From: Cerioporus squamosus
Lineage: Eukaryota; Basidiomycota; Agaricomycetes; Polyporales; Polyporaceae
Length of the DNA: 64,000 nucleotides
NCBI GenBank assembly: GCA_022592435.1
Contig: JABYQS010000036.1
Coordinates: forward strand, 124,001-188,000
Direction of reading: 5' to 3'
Within the stretch, counting starts at the first letter, position 1. Each line of letters opens with the position of its first letter. Shown piece by piece: positions 1-10,399 of this stretch. The notes under the pieces are model-generated. The model was not told the DNA's origin, ran no database searches, and saw only the letters and a list, made by a program, of their open reading frames with translations. A program made the translations under genes and the position numbers.

Positions 1-1
1 G

Positions 2-708
2 CGCCTCAAGCGTCTCGTTCTTCCTATGGCCACAGACATACAGGGACGCGTGTTGAGAAAGTGGGGCAAGACCGTCGACTATCTCGAGTTTCGCGATCAC
101 CTCGATATGGCGACGCATTTGTACAGCGATTCGTCCCGATATCCCTACGCGGACCACATACACCTCTGTCCCAGGTTACGGCATCTAGTCTTCCAGACGA
201 AGGGTACCCCATCAAATGACTTCGACGTGGTCGACCGATTACCCTCACATCCTACGCTTGCGTACATCGACATCTGGACGATATCGCCCGCAGGAGAGCG
301 TCGCACCGACTTCATCGCATCGCGTGCGGCGCGGAAGCTCGCCAAGGAGGTACCTTGGAAGAATATACGCTTGCTCGACCGCGCCCTCAACTCCATCGCA
401 AGGCTCCCTCAGTTGTTCCCGCCCGATACCCCTCATCACGAGCTTCCCCGTGTTCATACTGTTCCCGGCCTCCCCATCGTACATACTCCGTGGGGCGTCT
501 ACAGGAAGGATCTGGACGTTCTATTCCCGGACCTGCCGGTGCTAGTGAGGATGAGGACGACTGCATGTCGGACACGTCCGCGTCCTCTGAGGACTGCACC
601 GATGACACCGATGACACCTACTCCTATGAAGGGACAGTCTCCGACGACAGTGTCACGGAGGACGGGGATGAGGACGGGATGGATGTAGATGAAGACCTGG
701 TTGCTTGA
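2..708 (+). CDS. F-box/LRR-like protein, 3' end (partial)
   Basis: The reading frame is already open at the first bases and continues to about base 545. It ends with a very acidic tail rich in Asp, Glu, Ser and Thr, in a different frame, with the stop at 706-708. The body has leucine-spaced segments (LRHLVFQ, TLAYIDIW) like the C-terminal half of the large F-box/LRR family of mushrooms, but the F-box itself would lie outside the window. The change from the first frame to the tail frame falls between about 450 and 545. Short candidate introns end at the CTACAG at 499-504, but none has a good donor, so a frameshift is also possible. It converges with MSH5, whose stop lies about 150 bp away. Confidence 0.5.
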
Positions 709-860
709 TTGTGGATGGACTACGGCCATGTGGAAACGAATGGAGGGCCGCAGAGTTATATACCGGTCGACGGAATGGAGCTAACGGACTATGCATCATC
801 ATCACTATCAAATGTATCGTTACATGCTCTGAATTTGCATAGCAGCTCAACGTGTCCATG

Positions 861-3800
861 TCAATCTTGATGTGGGCGGTCCAGTGTTTCAGCAAGAATC
901 TCTCTTACAGACCGCTGACGGCCCGTGGAAGAGAGGTCCCACGCGAGAAACCTCCGACAGACTTCTTCAGCCTCCTCAAGCTCCTGACGCTCCCTGTCCC
1001 TCATGTCTTCGTCAAGCAGTTGGCAGACTTCGTGTCTTGCCAGCAGTTCACTGGAGTTGGGAGTTGAGTGATGGGATCGAGGTGAGGCACAGAAAGCTCG
1101 TTATCTACCTGACGTACTTGGCGCGAGATGTCACTCGCTTGGGCACTCCGAATAATTCTGCACAAGTGATTGCATGCGAATGCAGAGAGTAGCCGGTTGC
1201 AACCCTGCGATGAAGGTGTTGATGTCTGCCGCAGAACGTCACTTGAAGAGCACTCACTTGTACAAGTAAGTTATCTTGTCCCCGGGACTAATCGCCAGAC
1301 TGTCATCGTCGGATGCGTCCGTGTTGTGGTTTGAATCCAGGGATATGTTCCCGGTGCCGGACGCCAAGAGCACTTGCATATGAACGAAGGTGATGGGCAG
1401 CCTATGAGGACTGAGCAGTTCGCTTTGAAAGACGTCGTGGAAGTGCGTGGTAGCGATGACTTTGGAACAGTGAGGGCCGCGTTCCAGCAAGTACTTCAAG
1501 ACGCCACAGAATAGGCCAGCGCCGTCTGTGCAAGACAATAAAGAAGCAAAGCCGTCAGTCAGTTAGTTGAGAATGAAGGCGCGACCGAAGTTCAGCTAGA
1601 TCAACGTAGAGTGTACGAGCCTGTGGGCAGTGTCCCTTTGCCGAACTCGTCCAGGAGAATCAAGGAGCGCTCAGTTGAGTTACGCAGGGCGAGAGAGACT
1701 TGGTTGAGGTCGATCATGAACGCTGACTGGACCTGCCAGAACGTGAGGTCGTGGATGCATGTGATGATGTCTTGCCATAGGTCATACCCTGGACACGGAC
1801 TCGCGTGTCTGCACTCGAGTGAGGACTTGGGGAGTCAATCGTTAGCGGCCAGGGAGTTGGGGGAAGGAAACAATATCCTCACTTTTATCTGCAACTCCGA
1901 GTATCGCAATTTCAGCCGGAACGAAGCTACTTTGGGATCAGGGCACGCTACTCCCAATGGACTGCCCAGGAACTGACCATCCAATCTACAGTTCCATTCA
2001 GTTGGCTATACCATCACTGATCCCCGTGATTAGAACACACCTGAGCCATATATTGGATCAAAGCGATCTGCTTGAGGTATACACTCTATGACGGCTTTCC
2101 AGGTCAGCGACCGCATACTAATGGGAAGATTGCATTGGATATGACCTTGCCACATGCGTTCGCGCCGGTGCACACCATGATGCTATTCTTGACGTATTCG
2201 TCTTCGTCTTCGGAATGACTGTCGTTGTCATTTTCAATGGCGACGCCTGTGCCGGCTCCTCCAATAAGGTACGAGTCGTTCGGGACGAAAGTGTCGACGA
2301 CAAGCTCCTGGAGAGGATGTCTATTGCGCCATTCGTGAGGACCGTTCATATGGCCACTATAGCTAGTAGCACTCACCGTCCCTGCTTGATGTTTATGATA
2401 TTGTCTGGTGTCATGAAAGGCCTCCTGTAATCGTACGACTGCGAAGCCTGGGCGAAGGAGATCAGGCAGTCCAACTCTGCGCAAACGTCGCAAGCATGGT
2501 TGATCGCCTTCTCATGGACTAGTATCTTCGCAAGCAATGCCTGCACTATCTCAATTTCGCGATCTTGCAGGAGGAGTATTACGAGAGAGGCGTTACTGGA
2601 GAACTCGAGATTGCTTACCAACAATAGCGGGATGCAGATCGCCAATATGCGTGTCCATGTCTGGCCGACCACAGGTAGAGTCGCTAAGTGTCGTTCTTTG
2701 AAACTGTGCGATGACCGCCCACCATGCATTTCTTGCGACTTGAAGTAGACATGCGAGCTTGAGAAGTTCAATGAGTAGCTGCGCTATCCGGCGCAGCAGG
2801 AGAACTATAACATACTCCGACGAAAACTGGGAGCGTTGTCAGTGAAGATGCGAGAATTGCATGGCATACTGACACACCTGAAACTCCATCCTTCGAGCAC
2901 CTGGATACCTGCTTCGGATGTCCATTCCTCCTTCATGGGGATACATACGAGAAAGCCTAGAGGATCCTGGTCAATCACGCTTGTGATGTATCGAAAGGAG
3001 CTGCATTACCTAGTTGAGGGAAGTAGACCACATTGAGGGAGGGGGTGTAATCGAGGGGGATCGTTGCTGACACCTGTTCAGCAACCTTTGACTGGAGATG
3101 CCTAGTGAGCTCGAGTGGCGAGTCTAGGGAAGCAGATGCAACAGACGCACGAGCACCGCATCAATACCGTTGTATATATGCTTCAGGTTGTCCAGCTCAT
3201 CGTCGACTCGCGGTCTGACGCATACACGACCCGCGTTCGTGCTCTCTTCCCAGTCGACCTGAGGTCCCGCGAAGTGAGCGTAAGGAAAGCGAGGAGAAAA
3301 CCCTGATCGTACCGTCTCGTTGACCATATTGCCGATCTCTCTCAGACGGACGACTTCCAGCGCCGCAAGGAGCTACCTCACGAATGATCATGTGGATAGG
3401 TCATGAAGTCACTCAGGCTTCGACTCACCCGCCTGACAACTTCGACATTGCTTGCATGATTGAGCTCGGAGAGGGAGTCCCTAAGGAGCAGAGCATGGTA
3501 GGCAAACTACGACCATTATTAGCCCAGCCCAAGAATATCGATAGAGTATATATGCTACCTTGACGAGGCCTTGCCAATCGGAAACTTTCGCCCGACCAGT
3601 CTTCATCGCAGCGAGCACCTTCGGAATGTTCTTCATGCTATTCAGGTGACTGTGCATCGCATGTCTGCCAGGAGTGTTATCGGGACGCATGAAGCACGCC
3701 ACGGCATCGTGCCGTGCGTTGATGACGTTCAAGGACATAGAAGGTCGCAGGAACCATTCCCGCATTAGGGCTCGGCCTAGCGTCGTCTTGGTACCGTTCA

Positions 3801-4996
3801 GGATACCGAAGAGCGAGAGGCCTTCCTTGGTCTTGTCCGAATGTATGGATGCGTGGTTCTCGTCTTCGAATATCTGCAACGAGGAGAGAGCGTCTGCATT
3901 GATCTGCATGGTGTGGAGAAGGGCCAATGGCTTGATGTCGCGGATCTCAAGGCCGCCAACACCCTCGTCCTCGAGCTCGGAGATTGCGCGCGCACGGGCG
4001 AGGTAGTCCAGGAGAGCAGAAATAGATCCTAGCTATATGCACCGTTAGCATCGGTCCGCCAACATGGGAGGGGGCAAGATCACGTACGCAAAGTGGCGAG
4101 TTATCTATCGATGCGAAGTTCGCTAGTCGCACAGAGGCGTTCCACTTCTGCACGGTCGGGTCTCCGCCGACTTCTCCTCTCCGGCGCATGAAATCATACG
4201 CGTTTCGTGGTTCTGACAGGGAGCTGATCTCTGAAGCAGTGTCCGCCTCGCCCATAGCGGGAAGTTCGGAGAGAAGCCGCAAGGAAAGCAGGCGCTCACG
4301 CCCCTTGCCAGGAATAAAGCCCTTGTGTGGGCGCACTTGGAATGTGCCCCCTGAGCCGTCCACTAGGGGAAGGTTCAACATATGCGCATTACAGAAGTAA
4401 GTCGAGAGCCTTACTGTGATCTCGGAGCACGTCCATGAAGTTGTCATCGGCCTTCGAGCTCGTGAGTACTACATCCGGGCCAGCCTGCTCGAGGCCTGCA
4501 TATATGCAGGCCGATCAGCACCAGGGTGCGCATATTCGGTGACGTACTCACATGTTTTCGTTAAGTCGAAGTGTTGGTTCTCCGAAGTATCTTCGAGCAC
4601 ATACATCGTGAACGTGACGGGATCGTAATAGGCGCAGGCCACGCGGCCGCTAAAGTCGGATATTGTGAGTGTATGCGCATTTACTCAAGCAATGCGCTCA
4701 CAATTGACACGTCGCTGCCATGCACAGCTGTCCCTGGGGTTAGCAGGAACCGGCGACGATCCAGAACACGTACCTTCTCTTTCTCAGCAGATGAGGAGGA
4801 CTCGTCTTCCTCCTGCTCTTCATCTTCATCCTGCGTCTCTAGGCCACCGCCCCAACGGACCCTTTTGCGAGGTTGGGTGTCCTCGGTGCCGCTCGTCGTC
4901 TCTATAGACCCTGTAGTACCTTGTCCGTCCTCTTCATCGTCGCCTACGATCGCGCGTTGTTGACGGCTCGGCTGGGGACGCTTGCGGCGAGGCATA
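861..4996 (-). CDS. MSH5: MutS homologue 5, meiotic crossover protein
   Basis: Multi-exon gene for MSH5, which with MSH4 forms the MutS-gamma clamp that stabilises recombination intermediates and promotes crossovers in meiosis. Reading leftwards: a start at 4994-4996 with a basic then acidic N-terminus; a connector region ([18 protein letters not shown]); the MSH5 core ([20 protein letters not shown], about 3.8 kb); Walker A GANACGK split by an intron near 2.15 kb; Walker [10 protein letters not shown] near 1.65 kb; and [10 protein letters not shown] near 1.45 kb. The C-terminus runs through [15 protein letters not shown] (about 1.1 kb) to a TGA at 861-863. As in other MSH5 proteins, there is no MutS mismatch-binding domain I. 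About ten or more short introns interrupt it. Confidence 0.9.
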
Positions 4997-5411
4997 GGAG
5001 CTGCGGCGTTGCGAGACAGAGCTGAAGAGGTGGAGAGTAGTAGTGAGAGAGCGGCCGATGGCTGGTCCCGCGACGCGAACACGAAGTACCCATGGATCAC
5101 GTGGCCGTGTCTTCGAGGAGCCGATCAATATTATCAAGTCGAAATCCCATCGTTGCTTGAGTACTTCTGCACGCCACACAAGCTTGCAGGGACTATGCAT
5201 GCATGCACACGCAGTGCGAGGCTAGAGCCGGACTCTTCACCTGCGTAGGCGTCATTAGGAAGTCTGGGCTTCGTGTCACGTCATGGCTGGTGCGCCAAAA
5301 ACAAGTAAGTTCGACGCCTCATGGTACATACTTCTCAGGGATGCACGCTCATGGAGCGGAGTCAATAGTATCGATATACCGTACGAGCCAGAAGGACATG
5401 ACATGAGGTGA
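4997..5411. other. Intergenic, MSH5 upstream region
   Basis: About 415 bp between the MSH5 start and the PHB2 stop, both on the minus strand. It must carry the MSH5 promoter and the PHB2 3' end. I see no TATA box in a convincing position and no open frame resembling a gene. Confidence 0.6.
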
Positions 5412-6813
5412 TTACTTTTTGTTGAACGACAGCAGCTCCTTCGCATCGTCAGCAGCAACTGCCAAGTGGGTCAGCACCGTGGCACCACGGATTCTCATCG
5501 CGAACACGCACCGTTCAACAGAAGACTTTGCGAGTCGAGCATCACACGGTTATCAGACGCGGCCAATAGAGTTGCGATATCGCGGGCTGCCTCGAGTCTC
5601 CGGAGCTGCAAGAAGCCCTTGTTCTGGCGCACGGCCTCGCCAATGAGCTCAGCGCTGCGCGCCTCACCCTGCGCCCGGACGATAATGGACTGTACACAGA
5701 CATCAGGACGTGTCGGCAAATTTGCGTTTCGAAGTGCTGCTTACCTGCTTCTCTTGGATGGCCTGATCGACGAGGAAGGCAGCACGCAGCGCAGTTTGTT
5801 GGGCGACCTACGGGACGTAATGAGAAGGGAAGCAAAGCAGAGTCGAGACTGGGCTACAGACCTGTTTCGCCTCGACAGCGTGGGTGAACTCGGGCGAGAA
5901 GGCGACGTGCGTGATCGAGACGTCGTCCAGGACGATGTTGAAGCGCAGCGCGCGTCTCATCAAGTTCTCCCGGACCAGCCTCGATACCTACGAAACGCCA
6001 TGTCGGGCGGTTAGAGCCTCGAGGATTCAGGAGAAGACCGAACTGGTTACATACTTGTTCACGCTGAGTGATGATCTGGCTGGCGTTGAACTGCGCAACG
6101 ACGCTTTTGAGGACCTCGTTGACGATGGAAGGAAGGACACGCTCGTCATAGTCAGTACCCAGCTCTCGGTAGATAGTGGGCAATGCAGAGATGTTGGGGC
6201 GCGAGAGCACACGGCACGTAATGTTGACCATCTGGAGATCTGGGAAGGTCGACGGGACATAAGCGGCTGCCGGTGTAACGCGAGGCGTCGGTAGCAAACG
6301 TGCCTTTAGTGCCTGTGAGCGAGGCAATATTGCGGGGTTTTGCACGAATGTCGTAGGTGATTGGTGTCTCAAACCATGGAATCTGCATCCGTGTAAACGT
6401 GTCAAGACGCCGTCCGTTACTCTCCGACCAAGCACTTGCCATAAGGTGAGTTCCTTCTGGGTAGACTTCCTCCTTGACACCGTGCAACCTAGTTGACGCG
6501 GCAGGAGTGTCAGAGTGGATGCAGGGACGGCGTTTTCGCATCTCTGCTCACCTTGTGTACTTGATCGCACGGTGACCACCGTCCACTACAGGTAGCATAG
6601 CAAACGTCAGGTCGCACCAAGCCCACAAAGGAATGAGAGAACATGCGCACCGTTGAACAGACTTGCATTGAGCGCAATACCACCTCCCACGAGAGCCAAC
6701 AACAGACCCGACCCAGTGAAGAACCCCTTGACCGGCATGCGCGGGCCTCCGCCGCCCCCTGCGCTCGCACGCTGCAGCTGCTGCTGGAGTCGCCTCCAAG
6801 TTTCCTGGTTCAT
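5412..6813 (-). CDS. PHB2: Prohibitin-2
   Basis: Prohibitin-2 forms ring complexes with prohibitin-1 in the inner mitochondrial membrane and supports m-AAA protease control, cristae and mitophagy. The start at 6811-6813 gives a short head, then a membrane anchor ([20 protein letters not shown], about residues 31-50). The band-7/SPFH domain follows: [46 protein letters not shown] and [11 protein letters not shown]. The coiled coil has the prohibitin signature [19 protein letters not shown] and [13 protein letters not shown]. It ends with [11 protein letters not shown] and a TAA at 5412-5414. Exons are split by several introns of about 50-70 bp. It is divergent from the PQ-loop transporter and shares about 270 bp of promoter with it. 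Confidence 0.93.
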
Positions 6814-7082
6814 GGCGAGAGTTGGAGGTCGAGCCGCGAGATGACGGCCGTACAGAACAAGGAGAGCGGCACAGGCGGCACTGACGACAGTCGACGGCCC
6901 AGCACGGCTGCTCTCGGCATTTGCCGGGGGTGCCTTCTCGCCCCGGAATCATCTCCGACTCGACTTGGACTGGGACTGTGACTTGACTGTCTTCCCTGCT
7001 CATCTGCTCGCTCTTCGCCGACGCGCGCCCTTGAGTGCACACGTATTGGTGCCTTCGAGTGCTGCTCTGGATCAGTCAAGCA
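6814..7082. promoter_or_regulatory. Bidirectional promoter PHB2 / PQ-loop transporter
   Basis: 269 bp lie between the divergent start codons at 6813 (-) and 7083 (+), so both genes must be transcribed from here. It is GC-rich and I see no TATA box, as expected for housekeeping genes. Confidence 0.6.
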
Positions 7083-8682
7083 TGGCGTATGACGGTAATC
7101 AAGAGCTCAGCAATTTCGTATGCAATGTCCTCGGAGTCCACCACGAGGTTGATGTCTGACCGTTTGCCCATGCAGCTGGGCTGGGTGTCGATTGCGTGCT
7201 GGTGAGTCTCTTTGACTGCGATCTTCGAAGCATCAATATTAGAGTCGTGGTGGGTGTCGGTACCTCACGCGAAGCGAGAACCCGAGCGCTTCGGTTTGCC
7301 TCCCTCTTCGCGTGCGTCCTACACCTTCGCTCGACTCAACTACAGGTGCAGAATGCACACTGCCTACGAACATGCATGGCGTTGATAACCTCTACGACAT
7401 GCCATGTGCTGGGCAGTTCGACGCAATGGGAACACCTCGACATGCTGGTGATTGCCCGTGGGCGAGTTCGAAAGAAACCCTCAGCGTCGTAGGCAGGCTA
7501 GAACCTTGTGGCCATACATTCGTGCAATGCTCTCTTCTGTTCTTGGACTTTGCCGTTCTAACCAATTTTCCCACAGGCTAGTCGTGTATTCGCCTCAAAT
7601 CATAGAGAACTACCAACTCCAGTCGGGCGAGGGGCTTAGCGTGAGCTTTGTTCTCATCTGGCTTGTAGGAGACTTGTGCAACCTCTCTGGCGCGATCCTG
7701 GCCGGTCTACTGCCCACGATTATCATCCTTGGCGTTTATGTGAGCCACTCGTTTTACATGGTACGTCAGACTGCACCCGCTGAAACGCCTCGTACATCAC
7801 GCAGTACTCCTCGTGTGATGCCATCCTGCTCGCACAAATATACTATTACCGCTGGAAACGGGCACGCCGCGGTGCCCCCCTCCTCGTTTCCGAAGACGCG
7901 AGGATGTCCGCGCTATATGATGAAGCAAGTCCGCTCCTGCCGGGAGATGGTGGCTTCGAAGGACCGCCCCGACTCAAGGATGCGCGGAAGGAGACCCTGA
8001 AGTTCGTGACCGCGATGATCTTTGTTTTTAGCGTCGGCGTTGCAGCGTGGGCTGTAGATGGGTACCTCCACAAGAACGCCCCCCGTTCGAAGCCAGTCGA
8101 GGTCGTAGAGTGGCGAAGCCAAGTCCTGGGCTGGATCAGTGCGGCCCTGTTCCGTGAGTGCATGTGCCCTCTGCGGAAGTTCTGAAAGCTCACCCTGGCG
8201 CAAAGTCGGAGCGCGGGTTCCGCAGATAGGTGCGTGGCTTTCATTCAGCAGCGGGGCACAGGGACTGAAGGCCGAGGCGCACAGTCAAGAATTTGAGCAC
8301 CAGGTGCGAGGGGCTCTCGCCCTTCCTCTTTGTCTATTCTATTTCGGGAAATACCACGTACACTCTGTCTATCCTCGCGGCTTCTCTGGACAGTCGCCAT
8401 ATCGCGGTCAACGCGCCCTGGATCGCCGGTGCGTGCATCTCCGGGTTTGGCTTCAGAAACACACGGCTGATCAATGTGCGACGCTGCACGCGTCGTTGCT
8501 TCTCGATTAGGGAGCGCCCTCACCGTCTTCTTGGACCTCTTTGTAAGCTTCTGGTTGTTTTATTGGCCATGTGGTATGCGTTGACGTATGTGTATGCACA
8601 GGTTCTGTACCAGTTTTTCCACTACCGACGGGAAGACGCCAAGAAAGTACGTCTGCAAGAGCAGTCGGAGGCGGCGCACTAG
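7083..8682 (+). CDS. PQ-loop vacuolar basic amino-acid transporter
   Basis: Seven-helix PQ-loop protein of the Ypq/Stm1/PQLC2 family, which exports cationic amino acids from the vacuole or lysosome. Exon 1 starts at 7083. The first PQ motif (VVYSPQIIENYQLQSGEGLS) is made by joining exons near 7.2 and 7.57 kb, followed by helices LIWLVGDLCNLSGAILAG and LPTIIILGVY. A hydrophilic loop (about 7.85-8.0 kb) contains DEASPLLPG, a dileucine-type acidic signal used for vacuolar sorting in this family. The second PQ motif (GARVPQIVKN) spans two short exons near 8.2 kb, then RCEGLSPFLFVYSISGNTTY, and the last helix ends in LFVLYQFFHYRRED. The stop is at 8680-8682. At least seven introns are present. Confidence 0.87.
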
Positions 8683-10399
8683 ATAGCTACAGTGCCTGCC
8701 ATAGACTCCAAGAGGAAATCTGTACCTGGAGCGGTAGAAGGCAATGCAGAAAGTTTTCTTCACTGCGAAAACTAGGAGCGTCGCTCGCTGGCAAGACCCC
8801 GGAACCTCATTCCGCATGGAGTTGCCCTCTTGGGTAGTTAGGAACCAAGGTGCGGGTCGTATGCATTGACCGGGTTCAACCTCTCGCTCTGACCTTCAGT
8901 GACCGCGGTGATGACAGGAGCTACAGTGGCCAACGGTCTCTCGACTCGACAGTTGTACACCTGCGACTTGGCTGGCACACACGATCCACAAGGAAGCACC
9001 CCGCGCGCCAGTGTGCAGCTAAGCCCGGTGTGACGAAGCCTACTAGAGGTCGCTCCTCACCACTTAAGCTTGTCCGAGGAGCGCCTGGCTTTCATGGGAC
9101 ACAGACATCCAAGGTGCGGCACTGTCGAAGCAGCAAACGCGCAGGTCAACTACCTATATGTCAGCTAGTCCGATCCGCCCGAAAGTGACGGGGTGCGCCT
9201 TGCGAGTCTTGGTAGGTTGTACCCGTTGACGAGTCTGCGCAAATCAACATCGGCTCTTTCTTTGCGAACATGCTATATTGCATGTCAGTCAGGTCGCCTA
9301 ATTCTGATTAAACCTCTGTCGCGACAAGGTAGCCGGGACTTGACTGAACCCCTTTATGCGTTCTCACAAACCACCTACCATCGGGCGCTTGTGAATTTAA
9401 GATTTTCGGTAAAGTATGTACATACATGATTTCCGACCATCCTCTCATATGAACCTCAGACCGGCTTTCGCAACACCCGACGCATATGTCGGTACCGCAT
9501 CTGTGGTGGCATGCTTGAGCAGCGAGCTGGATGTGTTTCGGGTGGACGGCGCCAGAGAACACGCCGCGGGATGAACCTCGAAGACCCCGGAAACCGCATT
9601 CGCGAGGCGGCGTCCAGGGTCTGAGAGGACTGCCTGGGAGTGCTGGAGAGTGAGAAGTGCGGTCGGATAGGGTTTACGAATCGTGCAATGGTTCTGATGC
9701 AGAGGCCAGGACTGGGAACGACGATAAGGAGGCGTCGGGGTGTGGCTGGCTGGGGAGGCGTTATGCGGGCGATTTGCTCACGGAGGAGGCTCGGGTCGTG
9801 CCTCGTTCCCTCCCTCGTGTTGCGGGCTGCTATTCGACGTCCCACGTTGCAGGTCACCCACAAACTCTTCTCTATGGCACGCACCGCTCGGCCAGACATG
9901 CAGCCAGCCTCGTGTCTCTTCCATCATCCTCCCCTCGCACAGAACGCCTTTATCAATGTCAGATCGCCAACCCGTCTCATATTTTCTCCCTGTGTGCCTC
10001 CCGCAAGCCCTCTCCGCCGTCCAGGTCCGCGCGACCCGTTCGTGTCCTCCTTGTCTTGACGTCGACCAGGTGCGTAGGCCCCGTCCCCCTTGTCCCCCCG
10101 CCCACACACCGTCCGACTCTCTTGTTGTTTCAGCGCACCCCCTCACGCGCCCACACACCGCAGGAGGTCCACTAACGGACCAGTGCTTGCACTCTGCGTC
10201 GTGTTTCGTCTCTGCCAACGCCTCCATTCCATCCCCCTACCCAAATCAAGCTAGCGAACCCGCGCGGCGGCAGCGCCGTGCTCTACGCAACGAGGTTTAG
10301 AAACCAGCCGATTGTCTTCGGAACTTGCTTTCGCACGCCGCGACCTCCTCTTCCGTCGCGCAAAGGGACGCGACCGGCAGCCCTGCACAGAGGTATAAC
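8683..10399. other. Intergenic with pyrimidine-rich leader
   Basis: About 1.7 kb with no supported gene. The open frames here have odd composition and no recognisable domain. The last 450 bases (about 9.95-10.4 kb) are strongly C/T-rich, the usual look of promoter and 5' UTR in highly transcribed basidiomycete genes, and probably belong to the F-box gene downstream. Confidence 0.5.

Noticed and set aside
8850..9429. Possible small genes after the PQ-loop gene
   Set aside because: The frames have no domain, unusual residue use and no splice pattern that joins them.
10325..10399. Upstream extension of the F-box protein
   Set aside because: The longer frame begins at TTG. The first ATG in frame is at 10400.
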